Shown piece by piece: positions 1 to 5,947 of a stretch of DNA of 6,325 nt (positions are counted from its first letter, which is position 1; each line of letters starts with the position of its first letter). Below the pieces are notes generated by a model. That model was not told the DNA's origin, made no database searches, and was given only the letters and a program-made list of their open reading frames with translations. The translations under genes and the position numbers were made by a program. This DNA comes from Lachnoclostridium sp. UBA3775 (GTDB lineage: Bacteria > Bacillota > Clostridia > Lachnospirales > Lachnospiraceae). Location of the stretch: positions 1-6,325 of the forward strand of contig DFFN01000078.1 in NCBI GenBank assembly GCA_002369525.1, written 5' to 3'.

Positions 1-33
1 AGCGGCGCAAGGGTTCAAATCCCTTCTTCTCCG
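1..33 (+). tRNA. 3' end of a tRNA, probably tRNA-Ser (5' part outside the window)
   Basis: The sequence shows a complete T arm: stem AAGGG at 9-13, loop TTCAAAT at 14-20 and stem CCCTT at 21-25. The acceptor 3' strand CTTCTCC follows at 26-32, with discriminator G at 33. CCA is not encoded; TAA follows, so the CCA-adding enzyme must finish it. The GC-rich bases at 1-8 look like the end of a long variable arm. A class II variable arm, a GGAGAAG-type acceptor partner and discriminator G fit bacterial tRNA-Ser. The anticodon is off the left edge, so the isoacceptor cannot be named. tRNA-Leu is the main alternative, but it usually has discriminator A. Confidence 0.85.
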
Positions 34-40
34 TAAATTT

Positions 41-69
41 AAAGAGAGCTTTAACAGCTCTCTTTTTTT
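41..69 (+). terminator. Rho-independent terminator of the tRNA, possibly bidirectional
   Basis: AGAGAGCT at 43-50 pairs perfectly with AGCTCTCT at 56-63 around the loop TTAAC. Two further A-T pairs extend the base (41-42 with 64-65), and a run of T reaches 69. This is a textbook intrinsic terminator 8 bases after the tRNA. Read on the minus strand, the same hairpin sits just after the stop of the CcdA-TlpA gene (76) and is followed by TTTAAATTT. It could therefore also end that transcript, though with a poorer T tract. Confidence 0.9.
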
Positions 70-75
70 GTCAGA

Positions 76-1359
76 TCAGTCCATGACTCCCGCCCTGGTC
101 TGGCTTATGACGCTTTCCATCATCTCTTTTGACATGCCGCCGGGAACGTATCCGAAAACATTGCCGTCTTTGTCAATCATAAAGGTGGTGGGGAATGCGG
201 AAATACCATAAGGAGAAAGCAGCTCGCCGTCAGCATCCATAAGGACCGGGTAGGTGTAGCCGTTTTCGTCCAGAAATTCCCTGATGCTCGAAACGTCTCC
301 CTCGCGTCCCATGTCCGGGAAGGCAACGGATAAAATGACCAGATCCGAGTTTTCCGCAGCGAGATTTTCCTCGTATATTTCCTGAATATAGGGCATTTCC
401 TCTCTGCAGGGCGGGCACCAGGTCGCCCAGAAATTCAGGAAAACAATTTTGCCTCTGTAATCCGAAAGAGTGTGTGATATACCATACTGATCGGTCAGCG
501 TAAAATCCACGGCGGCCTCAGAGTCAGCGGAGCCCGCAGGATCGGTATTATCTGCGGCAGAGTCTGAGCCGGCAGCGTCCGTATTGTCTGCTGCGGCGCT
601 TTGCTCCTGCACCGCAGTCTCCTGCTCTGCGAGTTGTGAAAAGAACCCGGAAAGCCTGTTCATCTGACCCGTAACCATGAGCAAACCCATGATAATAAGC
701 AGCGCGCCTCCGATACGGGCAGTGTATTTTACTACCTTTTTGTGTTTTTTAAAAAGCGAAAGCAAAGACGCGGTAAAAAAGCCCGTAACAAGAAAAGGTA
801 TCGCAAAGCCAAGCGCGTAAACGCCGATGAGCAAAAATCCCGTCGCCTCTGAGGACGCCGACGCAGCCATCAAAAGCACGCCCGAAAGCGCGGGGCCTAT
901 ACACGGCGTCCATGCAAAGCTAAAGACAAAGCCCATAAGCAGAGCCGTAACAGGCGACATTGCCATCTTGTTGAATTTTACGGGGAGCCGTCTTTCCTTG
1001 CTGAGGAAGAATGAATCTCCGAAAACTCCGAGCTGGTATAATCCGAATAATATGACGATCACACCGCCTATTCTTGCAAAAAGCAGTCTGTTTTCACCGA
1101 AAAATCTGCCTGCGGTGCGAAGCCCGAGGCCGAGCAGAAAAAATGCGAAGGCGGTGCCGAGAACGAAAAAGAGCGTGTTTATTATTACTTTTTTTCTGTC
1201 ATAACTGACAACGCCGTTTTCATCGGTTTTCAGCGTTCCTCCGGAAAGATATCCGAAATAAACAGGTATAAGCGGCAGGACGCACGGCGAAAAGAAGCCG
1301 AGAAGCCCCTGTAAAAAAACCGTAATCGCAGACACGCTGCCCGAAACGTCAAGATTCAT
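76..1359 (-). CDS. CcdA/DsbD-type membrane electron carrier fused to a TlpA/ResA-like thioredoxin
   Basis: This 427-residue fusion joins two redox modules. Residues 1-240 are a CcdA domain with about six membrane segments (near 11-38, 56-80, 96-114, 136-165, 172-197, 214-233). It has the paired redox cysteines C26 in FSPCVLPLIP and C153 in TPCIGP. Residues 245-283 form an Ala/Asp/Ser-rich linker. Residues 284-427 are a TlpA/ResA thioredoxin fold with WCPPC (C315, C318) and cis-proline P390 in AFPTT. By family knowledge, CcdA moves electrons from cytoplasmic thioredoxin across the membrane, and the outer domain then reduces extracytoplasmic disulfides or peroxides. The fusion makes donor and acceptor one polypeptide. 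The start is supported by AGGGGGAA at 1366-1372, six bases before ATG. It lies 41 bases after the hydrolase stop and is probably the last gene of that operon. No cytochrome c gene is nearby, so the substrate is unknown. Confidence 0.93.
   Translation of the reverse strand: MNLDVSGSVSAITVFLQGLLGFFSPCVLPLIPVYFGYLSGGTLKTDENGVVSYDRKKVIINTLFFVLGTAFAFFLLGLGLRTAGRFFGENRLLFARIGGVIVILFGLYQLGVFGDSFFLSKERRLPVKFNKMAMSPVTALLMGFVFSFAWTPCIGPALSGVLLMAASASSEATGFLLIGVYALGFAIPFLVTGFFTASLLSLFKKHKKVVKYTARIGGALLIIMGLLMVTGQMNRLSGFFSQLAEQETAVQEQSAAADNTDAAGSDSAADNTDPAGSADSEAAVDFTLTDQYGISHTLSDYRGKIVFLNFWATWCPPCREEMPYIQEIYEENLAAENSDLVILSVAFPDMGREGDVSSIREFLDENGYTYPVLMDADGELLSPYGISAFPTTFMIDKDGNVFGYVPGGMSKEMMESVISQTRAGVMD
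509..597 (-). repeat. Low-complexity interdomain linker with a tandem 36-base duplication
   Basis: Within the CcdA-TlpA gene the linker holds two consecutive 12-residue units, AADNTDAAGSDS (residues 256-267) and AADNTDPAGSAD (268-279). The near-identical DNA blocks start near 545 and 581 on the plus strand (GTATT-A/G-TCTGC), exactly 36 bases apart. The linker is acidic and flexible and sits outside the membrane, between the last membrane segment and the thioredoxin domain. The unit length keeps the frame, so copy number could vary without breaking the protein. Confidence 0.75.
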
Positions 1360-1400
1360 GTGTCTTCCCCCTGATCATGACGACTTTCATGTCATGGTGA

Positions 1401-2156
1401 TCAAAACCCGAAAAACTCCGTTACAAGTTTGTTTGCAAGACTCATGTGAGTCGGATTTATGAATCTGTGATTTGCTCCTTCGACAGGAATAAATTCTATA
1501 AGATTGTTTTCCGAAAACGCTTTGCTCTCGTCAAACGAAACCACCTCGTCGTTTGTTCCGTGAATGATCAGTATCTCTTCGAGAAAATCCAGATAATCAT
1601 CACTGCGGATATCGTTTTCCTTTAACGATTCCAAAAACTCCATGTTGATATTGACCTTTCTGTCAAAACCGACCCGGACGTCTTTTCCTTTTGTGAGTTT
1701 TTCATACTCATCTTCTTGTATAATCGCTCCCGTAATGCTTTCATACATGTTTACTGCCGGAGAGCGAAGCGCGATCTTTTTAAACGCTTCACCGTGCGCT
1801 TTTATATATCTCAGGATCTCATACGCTCCGAAGCTCGTAGCATAAACAAAAACGTCATCTATCCCAAAGCCGCATTTTATTTCATCCAGAACGATATTTA
1901 AATACTCGTCACAGTCCTCAAGACGCAGTCTCTTTTTTACGTCGCTTCCGTGGGAGGGCCAGTCGAACGTGACTATTATGACGTTTTTGTGCTTTGACAG
2001 AACCTTTTGCGCGTAGCCTTCAGCGGCCTTATTGTCTCTGTGGCCGGCAAAACCGGTACAGTAAAGCACAGCCTTTTTCGCTGTTTTAAGATCGTTGTAA
2101 TATACTTTGCAAAAGATATTGTTACCGTTTTTGTTTATTTCAAAGTATTTCTGCAT
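1401..2156 (-). CDS. Alpha/beta hydrolase, serine esterase/acylhydrolase type, substrate unknown
   Basis: A 251-residue cytoplasmic protein without signal peptide or membrane segment, of typical size for a single alpha/beta hydrolase domain. The early strand AVLYCTGFAGHRDN (29-42) is the likely oxyanion-hole region, and FDWPSHGSD (64-72) matches the usual FD-x-x-GHG-x-S segment. The predicted triad is Ser108 in ATSFGAYE, Asp203 in IIHGTNDEVV and His230 in EGANHRF. The nucleophile elbow is A-T-S-F-G rather than G-x-S-x-G, a tolerated small-for-small change. The ATG follows the phosphatase stop codon after one base (TAAAATG), with GGGG at 2163-2166 as a modest ribosome binding site. Translation is therefore probably coupled to the phosphatase. 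The fold is clear; the substrate (peptide, lipid or small ester) is not. Confidence 0.85.
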   Translation of the reverse strand: MQKYFEINKNGNNIFCKVYYNDLKTAKKAVLYCTGFAGHRDNKAAEGYAQKVLSKHKNVIIVTFDWPSHGSDVKKRLRLEDCDEYLNIVLDEIKCGFGIDDVFVYATSFGAYEILRYIKAHGEAFKKIALRSPAVNMYESITGAIIQEDEYEKLTKGKDVRVGFDRKVNINMEFLESLKENDIRSDDYLDFLEEILIIHGTNDEVVSFDESKAFSENNLIEFIPVEGANHRFINPTHMSLANKLVTEFFGF

Positions 2157-2157
2157 T

Positions 2158-3624
2158 TTACGCCCCGGGCAATGCCTTTCCCTTGTAGTGAAGACACAGC
2201 ATTGTCAGATCGTCAAACTGCGGCTCTTCCCGCACAAAAGCGTCCACCGCGTTATGAACGTTTTTCAGGGTCTGCTCGGGCGTTTCTGTCTTGCAGGCTC
2301 TGAGAGTCTTCAGAAGTCTGTCCGTCCCGAAAAGCTCGCCGTCTTTGTTTGTCGCCTCGGCAAGACCGTCTGTATATATAAACAGCTTTGAATCCTTTTC
2401 AAGCATTATTTCATAATTTGAATACCTGACGCCTTCCATGCCCCCTACCACAAATCCGTGCCGGTCTTTTATCAGTTCAAAATCCCCGTCGCCGTTTTTA
2501 ATGATCGGATATTCATGTCCGGCATTTGCCGCAGTCAATCTTCCCGTGCTGATTTCAAGAATACCGAGCCAGACGGTAACGAACATATCCTCATGATTTG
2601 AGCGGCATATCTGTCCGTTCAGTTTTTCAAGCACAGCTGCCGGATCCGGGTCGTTCATAGCGATATTGCTCATCATGATCTTTGAAACCATCATGAACAG
2701 GGCTGCAGGGACGCCTTTGCCTGAAACGTCAGCAATCACGACCGCCAAATGGTCGTCGTCTATCATATAAAAATCGTAAAAATCGCCTCCGACCTCTTTT
2801 GCAGGCTCCATCGAAGCGTACAGATCAATCTCTTTTTTGTCAGGAAACGGCGGAAAAGTGTTTGGCAGAGAATCCATCTGGATCCTTGTAGCCAGCGAAA
2901 GCTCCGCATTGATGCGCTCGGCCTTTTTGTCGCGCTCGTGCTGGTCTATGACCATTTGTCTTCCGGTAATCGTGATGTTGTAGGAAATCAGGGAAGCGAT
3001 CAAAAACATCATCCACTTGGGGATATAATTAAACAGCAGCGTATTGTTTTGCAGCATGCTGTCACTTACGCCGGCATTTTGGATCGCCTCTCCCAGAAAA
3101 CCTCCTGTCGCGGTCATGGTCGTTCCGGCGTCCATGGTGACGATATTTAAGTCGATAAGCCCTCTTGTAGCTCCGACATAAGCCGATACGAAAAAAACTA
3201 CAGTACTGATGATCGCAGTATAGATCGTCAATCTTCTGGAAAAGTATCTGCTGGAAAAAACTACCGGTATCACCATAAGTATAGCGGTCTTGTGCGTCAG
3301 CATAATGTCAAGTCCGGCATATATCAATACTATTCCCGTCAGCATCAGGTATTTCAGCCACCAAGCGTCATGCTTTACCGCTTTTGCGACTATAACTATT
3401 ACAATTACCTCGATGATCCCGTTTATGCAGGGCGCAAATACGGATTCGATCGAGAGCAAGAATAATCCGAGCCACGTCAGTACAAAAACTACCGCAAGCA
3501 AAACACCCGTGACAAGCAGGATCAATTCGCCGAGCTTGTTGGCCTTTACTTCTGTTTCATGAAATAATTCGTCCGACAAGAATCTTTCTCTGACTTTTGT
3601 GACTTTGTCTTTTATTATCCCCAT
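2158..3624 (-). CDS. Membrane PP2C-family serine/threonine phosphatase, SpoIIE type
   Basis: A 488-residue protein. The N-terminal half has hydrophobic segments near 34-58, 64-82, 89-108, 113-123, 132-150 and 199-218, with a soluble loop of about 45 residues between the last two. A charged linker helix (222-250), ending in the family-typical ATRIQMDSLPNTFPP, leads to a PP2C/SpoIIE domain (about 265-482). The metal-binding motifs are present: EVGGDFYDF (277-285), IADVSGKGVPAALF (297-310), YTDGLAE (417-423) and FDDLT (470-474). By family knowledge such enzymes dephosphorylate anti-sigma antagonist (STAS) proteins or other phosphoproteins in response to a membrane input. No STAS or anti-sigma partner gene is in the window, so the target is inferred only. 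It is not the sporulation SpoIIE itself, which is much longer. AAGGA at 3635-3639 lies ten bases before the ATG. Confidence 0.92.
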   Translation of the reverse strand: MGIIKDKVTKVRERFLSDELFHETEVKANKLGELILLVTGVLLAVVFVLTWLGLFLLSIESVFAPCINGIIEVIVIVIVAKAVKHDAWWLKYLMLTGIVLIYAGLDIMLTHKTAILMVIPVVFSSRYFSRRLTIYTAIISTVVFFVSAYVGATRGLIDLNIVTMDAGTTMTATGGFLGEAIQNAGVSDSMLQNNTLLFNYIPKWMMFLIASLISYNITITGRQMVIDQHERDKKAERINAELSLATRIQMDSLPNTFPPFPDKKEIDLYASMEPAKEVGGDFYDFYMIDDDHLAVVIADVSGKGVPAALFMMVSKIMMSNIAMNDPDPAAVLEKLNGQICRSNHEDMFVTVWLGILEISTGRLTAANAGHEYPIIKNGDGDFELIKDRHGFVVGGMEGVRYSNYEIMLEKDSKLFIYTDGLAEATNKDGELFGTDRLLKTLRACKTETPEQTLKNVHNAVDAFVREEPQFDDLTMLCLHYKGKALPGA

Positions 3625-3685
3625 CTTTTTTCTATCCTTGTTGTCTGTTTTTACCGCAGACGACGTCTAACCGTTTGCAGGGCTC

Positions 3686-3714
3686 ATTATAGCATATAAG
3701 AAGTGGATAATGAA
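3686..3714 (-). promoter_or_regulatory. Sigma-A type promoter with extended -10, driving the phosphatase operon
   Basis: On the minus strand a perfect TATAAT (3686-3691) is preceded by TG one base upstream (TGCTATAAT), an extended -10 element. Seventeen bases further up is TTCATT (3709-3714), a weak match to TTGACA. Transcription would start near 3678-3680, about 55 bases before the phosphatase ATG. The extended -10 could compensate for the poor -35. Confidence 0.75.
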
Positions 3715-3720
3715 TATTCA
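3711..3720. promoter_or_regulatory. Perfect 10-base palindrome TGAATATTCA over the -35 region, possible operator
   Basis: TGAATATTCA is its own reverse complement and overlaps the proposed -35 hexamer by four bases. A dimeric regulator bound here could block or recruit RNA polymerase. The site is short and AT-rich, and no regulator gene is adjacent, so this rests on position and symmetry alone. Confidence 0.3.
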
Positions 3721-3728
3721 CGATGGCA

Positions 3729-4421
3729 TTACCTTCTTTCCACTTTCAATGACTTCAAATAGAGTTTTTGTTCCTCTGTAATTCTTCTGCTTTCCAGGCT
3801 TTTTTGTATAGCTTTGTTATGAGTCCAGTCATCAAGCCTCTTTTCCTCGATGAAAGGAAGAATGCTTTCATACTGCTTTGCGAGAGCGGTTGCAAAATAC
3901 CAGGCAATCATCATATTGACGTAATACTCTTCACTTCTAATCTTTGCGACCATATCAGGGTAAAGCGGATCATAATCATCATCCAGAAAATGCTCCATCA
4001 GCATTCCAACCCCGAATCTAATGGTATATGTCCTTTCAGAATCGATCCATTGTTTTATATGAGAAAGCAGCTCTTCTTTATGCTTCTTAAATATCTTCGG
4101 AGACATCTGATCGCACGTAGCCCAGTTATCTACATAGGGAAGAAACCGCTCCAACTCCTCCATGCATTCACCCGGATCCTTTATACCTGAGATGATAAAA
4201 GCCGACAGCTGGTTTTCTTCAAAATACTTATGCGGCAGCTCTTCAAGAAAATCTTTATAATCTCCGGCTTTCAAAAAATCTTTTGCTATTCCCCTAAGAT
4301 CCGGGGTCCTCACTCCAATGACAGACTCCGGATTTATGGTAGGGATTATCTTTATCTGCATATCACGATACTTCAAATCCCGAAGATCATACATTTTTGC
4401 GTACAGATCAGTTTTGTCCAT
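3729..4421 (-). CDS. AlkD-type DNA alkylation repair HEAT-repeat protein
   Basis: A 230-residue, soluble, largely helical protein matching the DNA alkylation repair family in length and pattern. Diagnostic stretches are VIGVRTPDLRGIAKDF (34-49), FLPYVDNWATCDQM (93-106), TIRFGVGMLMEHFLDD (133-148) and NMMIAWYFATALAK (169-182). From memory, the Bacillus cereus AlkD active-site residues are W109, D113, R148 and W187. The likely equivalents here are W100, D104, R135 and W174, with spacings 4, 31 and 39 against 4, 35 and 39, so the catalytic set seems intact. AlkD is a DNA glycosylase that removes cationic N3- and N7-alkylpurines without flipping the base. AAGGAG (4431-4436) lies nine bases before the ATG and falls inside the last codons of the RhuM fragment, whose stop is three bases upstream, so translation is probably coupled. 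It is the last gene of its run. Confidence 0.88.
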   Translation of the reverse strand: MDKTDLYAKMYDLRDLKYRDMQIKIIPTINPESVIGVRTPDLRGIAKDFLKAGDYKDFLEELPHKYFEENQLSAFIISGIKDPGECMEELERFLPYVDNWATCDQMSPKIFKKHKEELLSHIKQWIDSERTYTIRFGVGMLMEHFLDDDYDPLYPDMVAKIRSEEYYVNMMIAWYFATALAKQYESILPFIEEKRLDDWTHNKAIQKSLESRRITEEQKLYLKSLKVERR

Positions 4422-4424
4422 CCT

Positions 4425-4739
4425 CTATTGCTCCTTATCAAGATTGTAGTATTCAGTTAGGTGCGTCTGCGTTTTTCCATCAATTGCACCATGTCGAGTG
4501 GTGGTCGCAAATTTTGCGACTACCTCGGATTCCCTAAGTTCTTCCTTCAAAGCATTGCCGATATGCTTGCCTATGGTTTTGATATCTCTGCCAAAAAGCT
4601 CGGACAGTTGGTTTCGATTCAGCCATTCTTTCAATCGAATAAACACTTCTTTCTTATCTTCAACAGGTATTGCTCCGCGCTTATTTAACGCATAACGATG
4701 GCCAAACTCTCTATCAGTACAAGAATTCTCGTTGATCAT
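4425..4739 (-). pseudogene. Truncated RhuM-family (virulence protein RhuM) DNA-binding fragment
   Basis: The frame matches the conserved N-terminal part of RhuM-family proteins: WLNRNQLSELFGRDIKTIGK, then HIGNALKEEL, VVAKFATTTR and finally THLTEYYNLD. The first part is a helix-turn-helix-like segment (Bro-N/KilA-N-like in role). Intact family members are around 300 residues and continue past YYNLD with a conserved VGYRVKS-type segment. Here the frame stops three codons later (KEQ, TAG at 4425-4427), directly against alkD, so most of the protein is missing. The start is uncertain. ATG at 4739 is used here and gives 104 residues. The frame stays open to a TTG at 4919, but that would overlap the radical SAM gene by 62 bases, and neither start has a convincing ribosome binding site. 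The residues before about 98 resemble nothing I know. Probably a non-functional remnant, though a short DNA-binding peptide cannot be excluded. Confidence 0.65.
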
Positions 4740-4829
4740 TGCGGTCTTATCACACCTTGGTCTTTCACGAATATGAAGATGAGGATCAGGTGCTATCTCT
4801 TTATAGAAACATTGCTTCCTTATCAAATT

Positions 4830-4849
4830 CTCACCGATGCCATCGTGAG
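4830..4849 (-). repeat. Imperfect hairpin just after the radical SAM gene
   Basis: On the minus strand CTCAC and GTGAG flank a GAT/ATC pair with one bulged G and a GGC loop, starting eight bases after the stop codon. It could stabilise the 3' end of that message. It is followed by AATTTGAT rather than a T run, so it is not a standard intrinsic terminator. Confidence 0.4.
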
Positions 4850-4857
4850 TATTCTTC

Positions 4858-5769
4858 TTACTTATTCCTCTTTCCACTGTTGGCAGTGCCTCTGACCTCT
4901 TCATGGTAGAAGTAGTCAACGATGGTCGGATGGCCCTGTTTCACACGCTCATAAGGTGTCTCGTTATCAACGAAACGACAGCCGTACTTCTTCGCGATCT
5001 CTTCGGCCTTCTTTTCGAAGGCTTCAAAGTAGCTGCGATTCTTTTTTGTATATATCTCTTCGTAGAGGGGAATCAGGTTCGGATGCTTCTCCGCGATATA
5101 ATCCATAATCGTTTTCTTGAAACCGCCGCGAAGATTCAGATTTTCCAGCCAGATCAGGTCGCACTGATCTTTCGCCCTGTCAATGATAGCTTCGATGTCC
5201 GTGATACCGGGGAATACCGGGGATATGAAGCAGACTGTGCGGATACCGACGTCATAAACCTTTTTCATTGCGGCAAGCCTTCTTTCAATGCTCACGGCAC
5301 AGTCCATATCGTCTTTGAAAGACTCATCAAGAGTGTTAATCGACCAAGAGACTGTCAGCGTGTTTTTCTTGTTGATCTCCAACAGAAGATCCATGTCACG
5401 GAGAACAAGGTCTGACTTCGTGCAAATCAGAATATCCGCGCCGCTGTCCTTCAGTTCCTCCAAAATTTTTCTCGTCCTGCCATACTCCTCTTCCAACTGA
5501 TTATAGCCGTCCGTAACAGTTCCGATGATAACCTTCTGACCAGCGTACTTTCCGGGATTCTTTATCTCCGGCCATTCCTTCACATCCATGAAGGTACCCC
5601 ATTCCTCGGTATGACCGGTAAAGCGCTTCATGAACGAAGCGTAACAATATTTGCAGGCATGGGGACAGCCTACATAGGGATTGACGGCATATCCACCAAG
5701 CGGCGCATTGGACTTAGTCATCACGCTCTTGGTTTCAATGTGGTTTACTTTGATTTCCCGCTGTTCCAT
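4858..5769 (-). CDS. SPL-family (spore photoproduct lyase-like) radical SAM protein
   Basis: A 303-residue soluble protein with the radical SAM cluster motif CPHACKYCYA (C35, C39, C42) within NPYVGCPHACKYCYASFMKR, which binds a 4Fe-4S cluster and S-adenosylmethionine. Other family hallmarks are IIGTVTDGYN (81-90), the EEEYGRTRKILEEL helix (93-106), ICTKSDLVLRD (115-125), TVSWSINTLDE (139-149), RRLAAMKKVYDVGIRT (163-178) and LIWLENLNLRG (205-215). The family is named after spore photoproduct lyase, but this is a shorter relative whose reaction is not established, so repair of thymine photoproducts should not be assumed. The common TDPYN triplet is TDGYN here. The start is firm: GGAGGAG at 5778-5784, eight bases before ATG. 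It follows tfoX and two tiny ORFs on the same strand and precedes the RhuM fragment and alkD, suggesting a shared transcript. Confidence 0.9.
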   Translation of the reverse strand: MEQREIKVNHIETKSVMTKSNAPLGGYAVNPYVGCPHACKYCYASFMKRFTGHTEEWGTFMDVKEWPEIKNPGKYAGQKVIIGTVTDGYNQLEEEYGRTRKILEELKDSGADILICTKSDLVLRDMDLLLEINKKNTLTVSWSINTLDESFKDDMDCAVSIERRLAAMKKVYDVGIRTVCFISPVFPGITDIEAIIDRAKDQCDLIWLENLNLRGGFKKTIMDYIAEKHPNLIPLYEEIYTKKNRSYFEAFEKKAEEIAKKYGCRFVDNETPYERVKQGHPTIVDYFYHEEVRGTANSGKRNK

Positions 5770-5870
5770 TTTATTTGCTCCTCCAATACTCGGTTATATT
5801 CAAGCGGCAGCTCCTGTATCATGTTTTCTTCACCAATGATCGGAATCAGGTCTTTAATGCATATGCTCAT
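5745..5870 (-). CDS. Candidate 41-residue small protein upstream of the radical SAM gene
   Basis: An ATG at 5868-5870 with GGAG at 5879-5882, eight bases before it, opens a 41-codon frame ending in TAA at 5745-5747. The product is helix-prone and amphipathic (IKDLIPIIGEEN, then IQELPLEYNRVLEEQIKW) with one cysteine. I do not recognise it. Its last eight codons overlap the start of the radical SAM gene in another frame, and that gene's GGAGGAG site lies inside it, so it could couple translation. Its ATG overlaps the stop of a preceding 26-codon frame (ATGA). It may be a real small protein, the end of a broken gene, or chance. The coding-like composition and ribosome binding site slightly favour a real or recently real frame. 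Confidence 0.35.
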   Translation of the reverse strand: MSICIKDLIPIIGEENMIQELPLEYNRVLEEQIKWNSGKSK

Positions 5871-5947
5871 AGCCCGATCTCCAATACTTCTGTTTCAATA
5901 TTCCTTAAACGCGCTCCCCACCGATGATGATGGCAGTATGGGAGCAT
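5867..5947 (-). CDS. Candidate 26-residue peptide between tfoX and the 41-residue ORF
   Basis: AAGGA (5955-5959), overlapping the tfoX stop codon, sits seven bases before an ATG at 5945-5947. It opens a 26-codon frame that contains CHHHRW and ends IETEVLEIGL, with TGA overlapping the next ATG as ATGA. Nothing in it is recognisable. The ATG is buried in one arm of an inverted repeat (5945-5952 with 5919-5926). It may be a leader peptide, or with the 41-residue frame the two halves of one broken small gene. Support is weak. Confidence 0.2.
   Translation of the reverse strand: MLPYCHHHRWGARLRNIETEVLEIGL

Larger units (their letters stand above)
3625..3728 (-). other. Intergenic region between alkD and the phosphatase gene
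   Basis: These 104 bases separate the two minus-strand transcription units. They hold the promoter (3686-3714), a 10-base palindrome over its -35 region (3711-3720), and a leader of roughly 55 bases. The leader contains a short inverted repeat, GTCTG/CAGAC at 3643-3647 and 3657-3661, just upstream of the ribosome binding site AAGGA (3635-3639). No T-tract terminator is visible after alkD, so read-through from alkD into the phosphatase operon is possible. Confidence 0.6.

Noticed and set aside
1..33. tRNA 3' end as an integration site
   Set aside because: No repeat of the tRNA end and no integrase is present in the window, and the neighbouring genes look like ordinary chromosomal ones.
1373..1402. 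Hairpin between the hydrolase and CcdA-TlpA genes
   Set aside because: Only CATGAC/GTCATG pair cleanly and there is no T tract, so it does not support a terminator or a known element.
4903..5415. Plus-strand 170-codon frame opposite the radical SAM gene
   Set aside because: It is the antisense of a clearly coding gene with intact motifs, has no recognisable domain and no persuasive ribosome binding site.
4858..5769. Naming the radical SAM gene as spore photoproduct lyase (splB)
   Set aside because: It is shorter than true spore photoproduct lyase and belongs to a broader related family; the repair activity is not supported by what can be seen.
4833..5926. Octamer CACCGATG on both sides of the radical SAM gene as a possible element boundary
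   Set aside because: Eight bases are too short; the surrounding bases do not match and there is no target-site duplication or recombinase gene.
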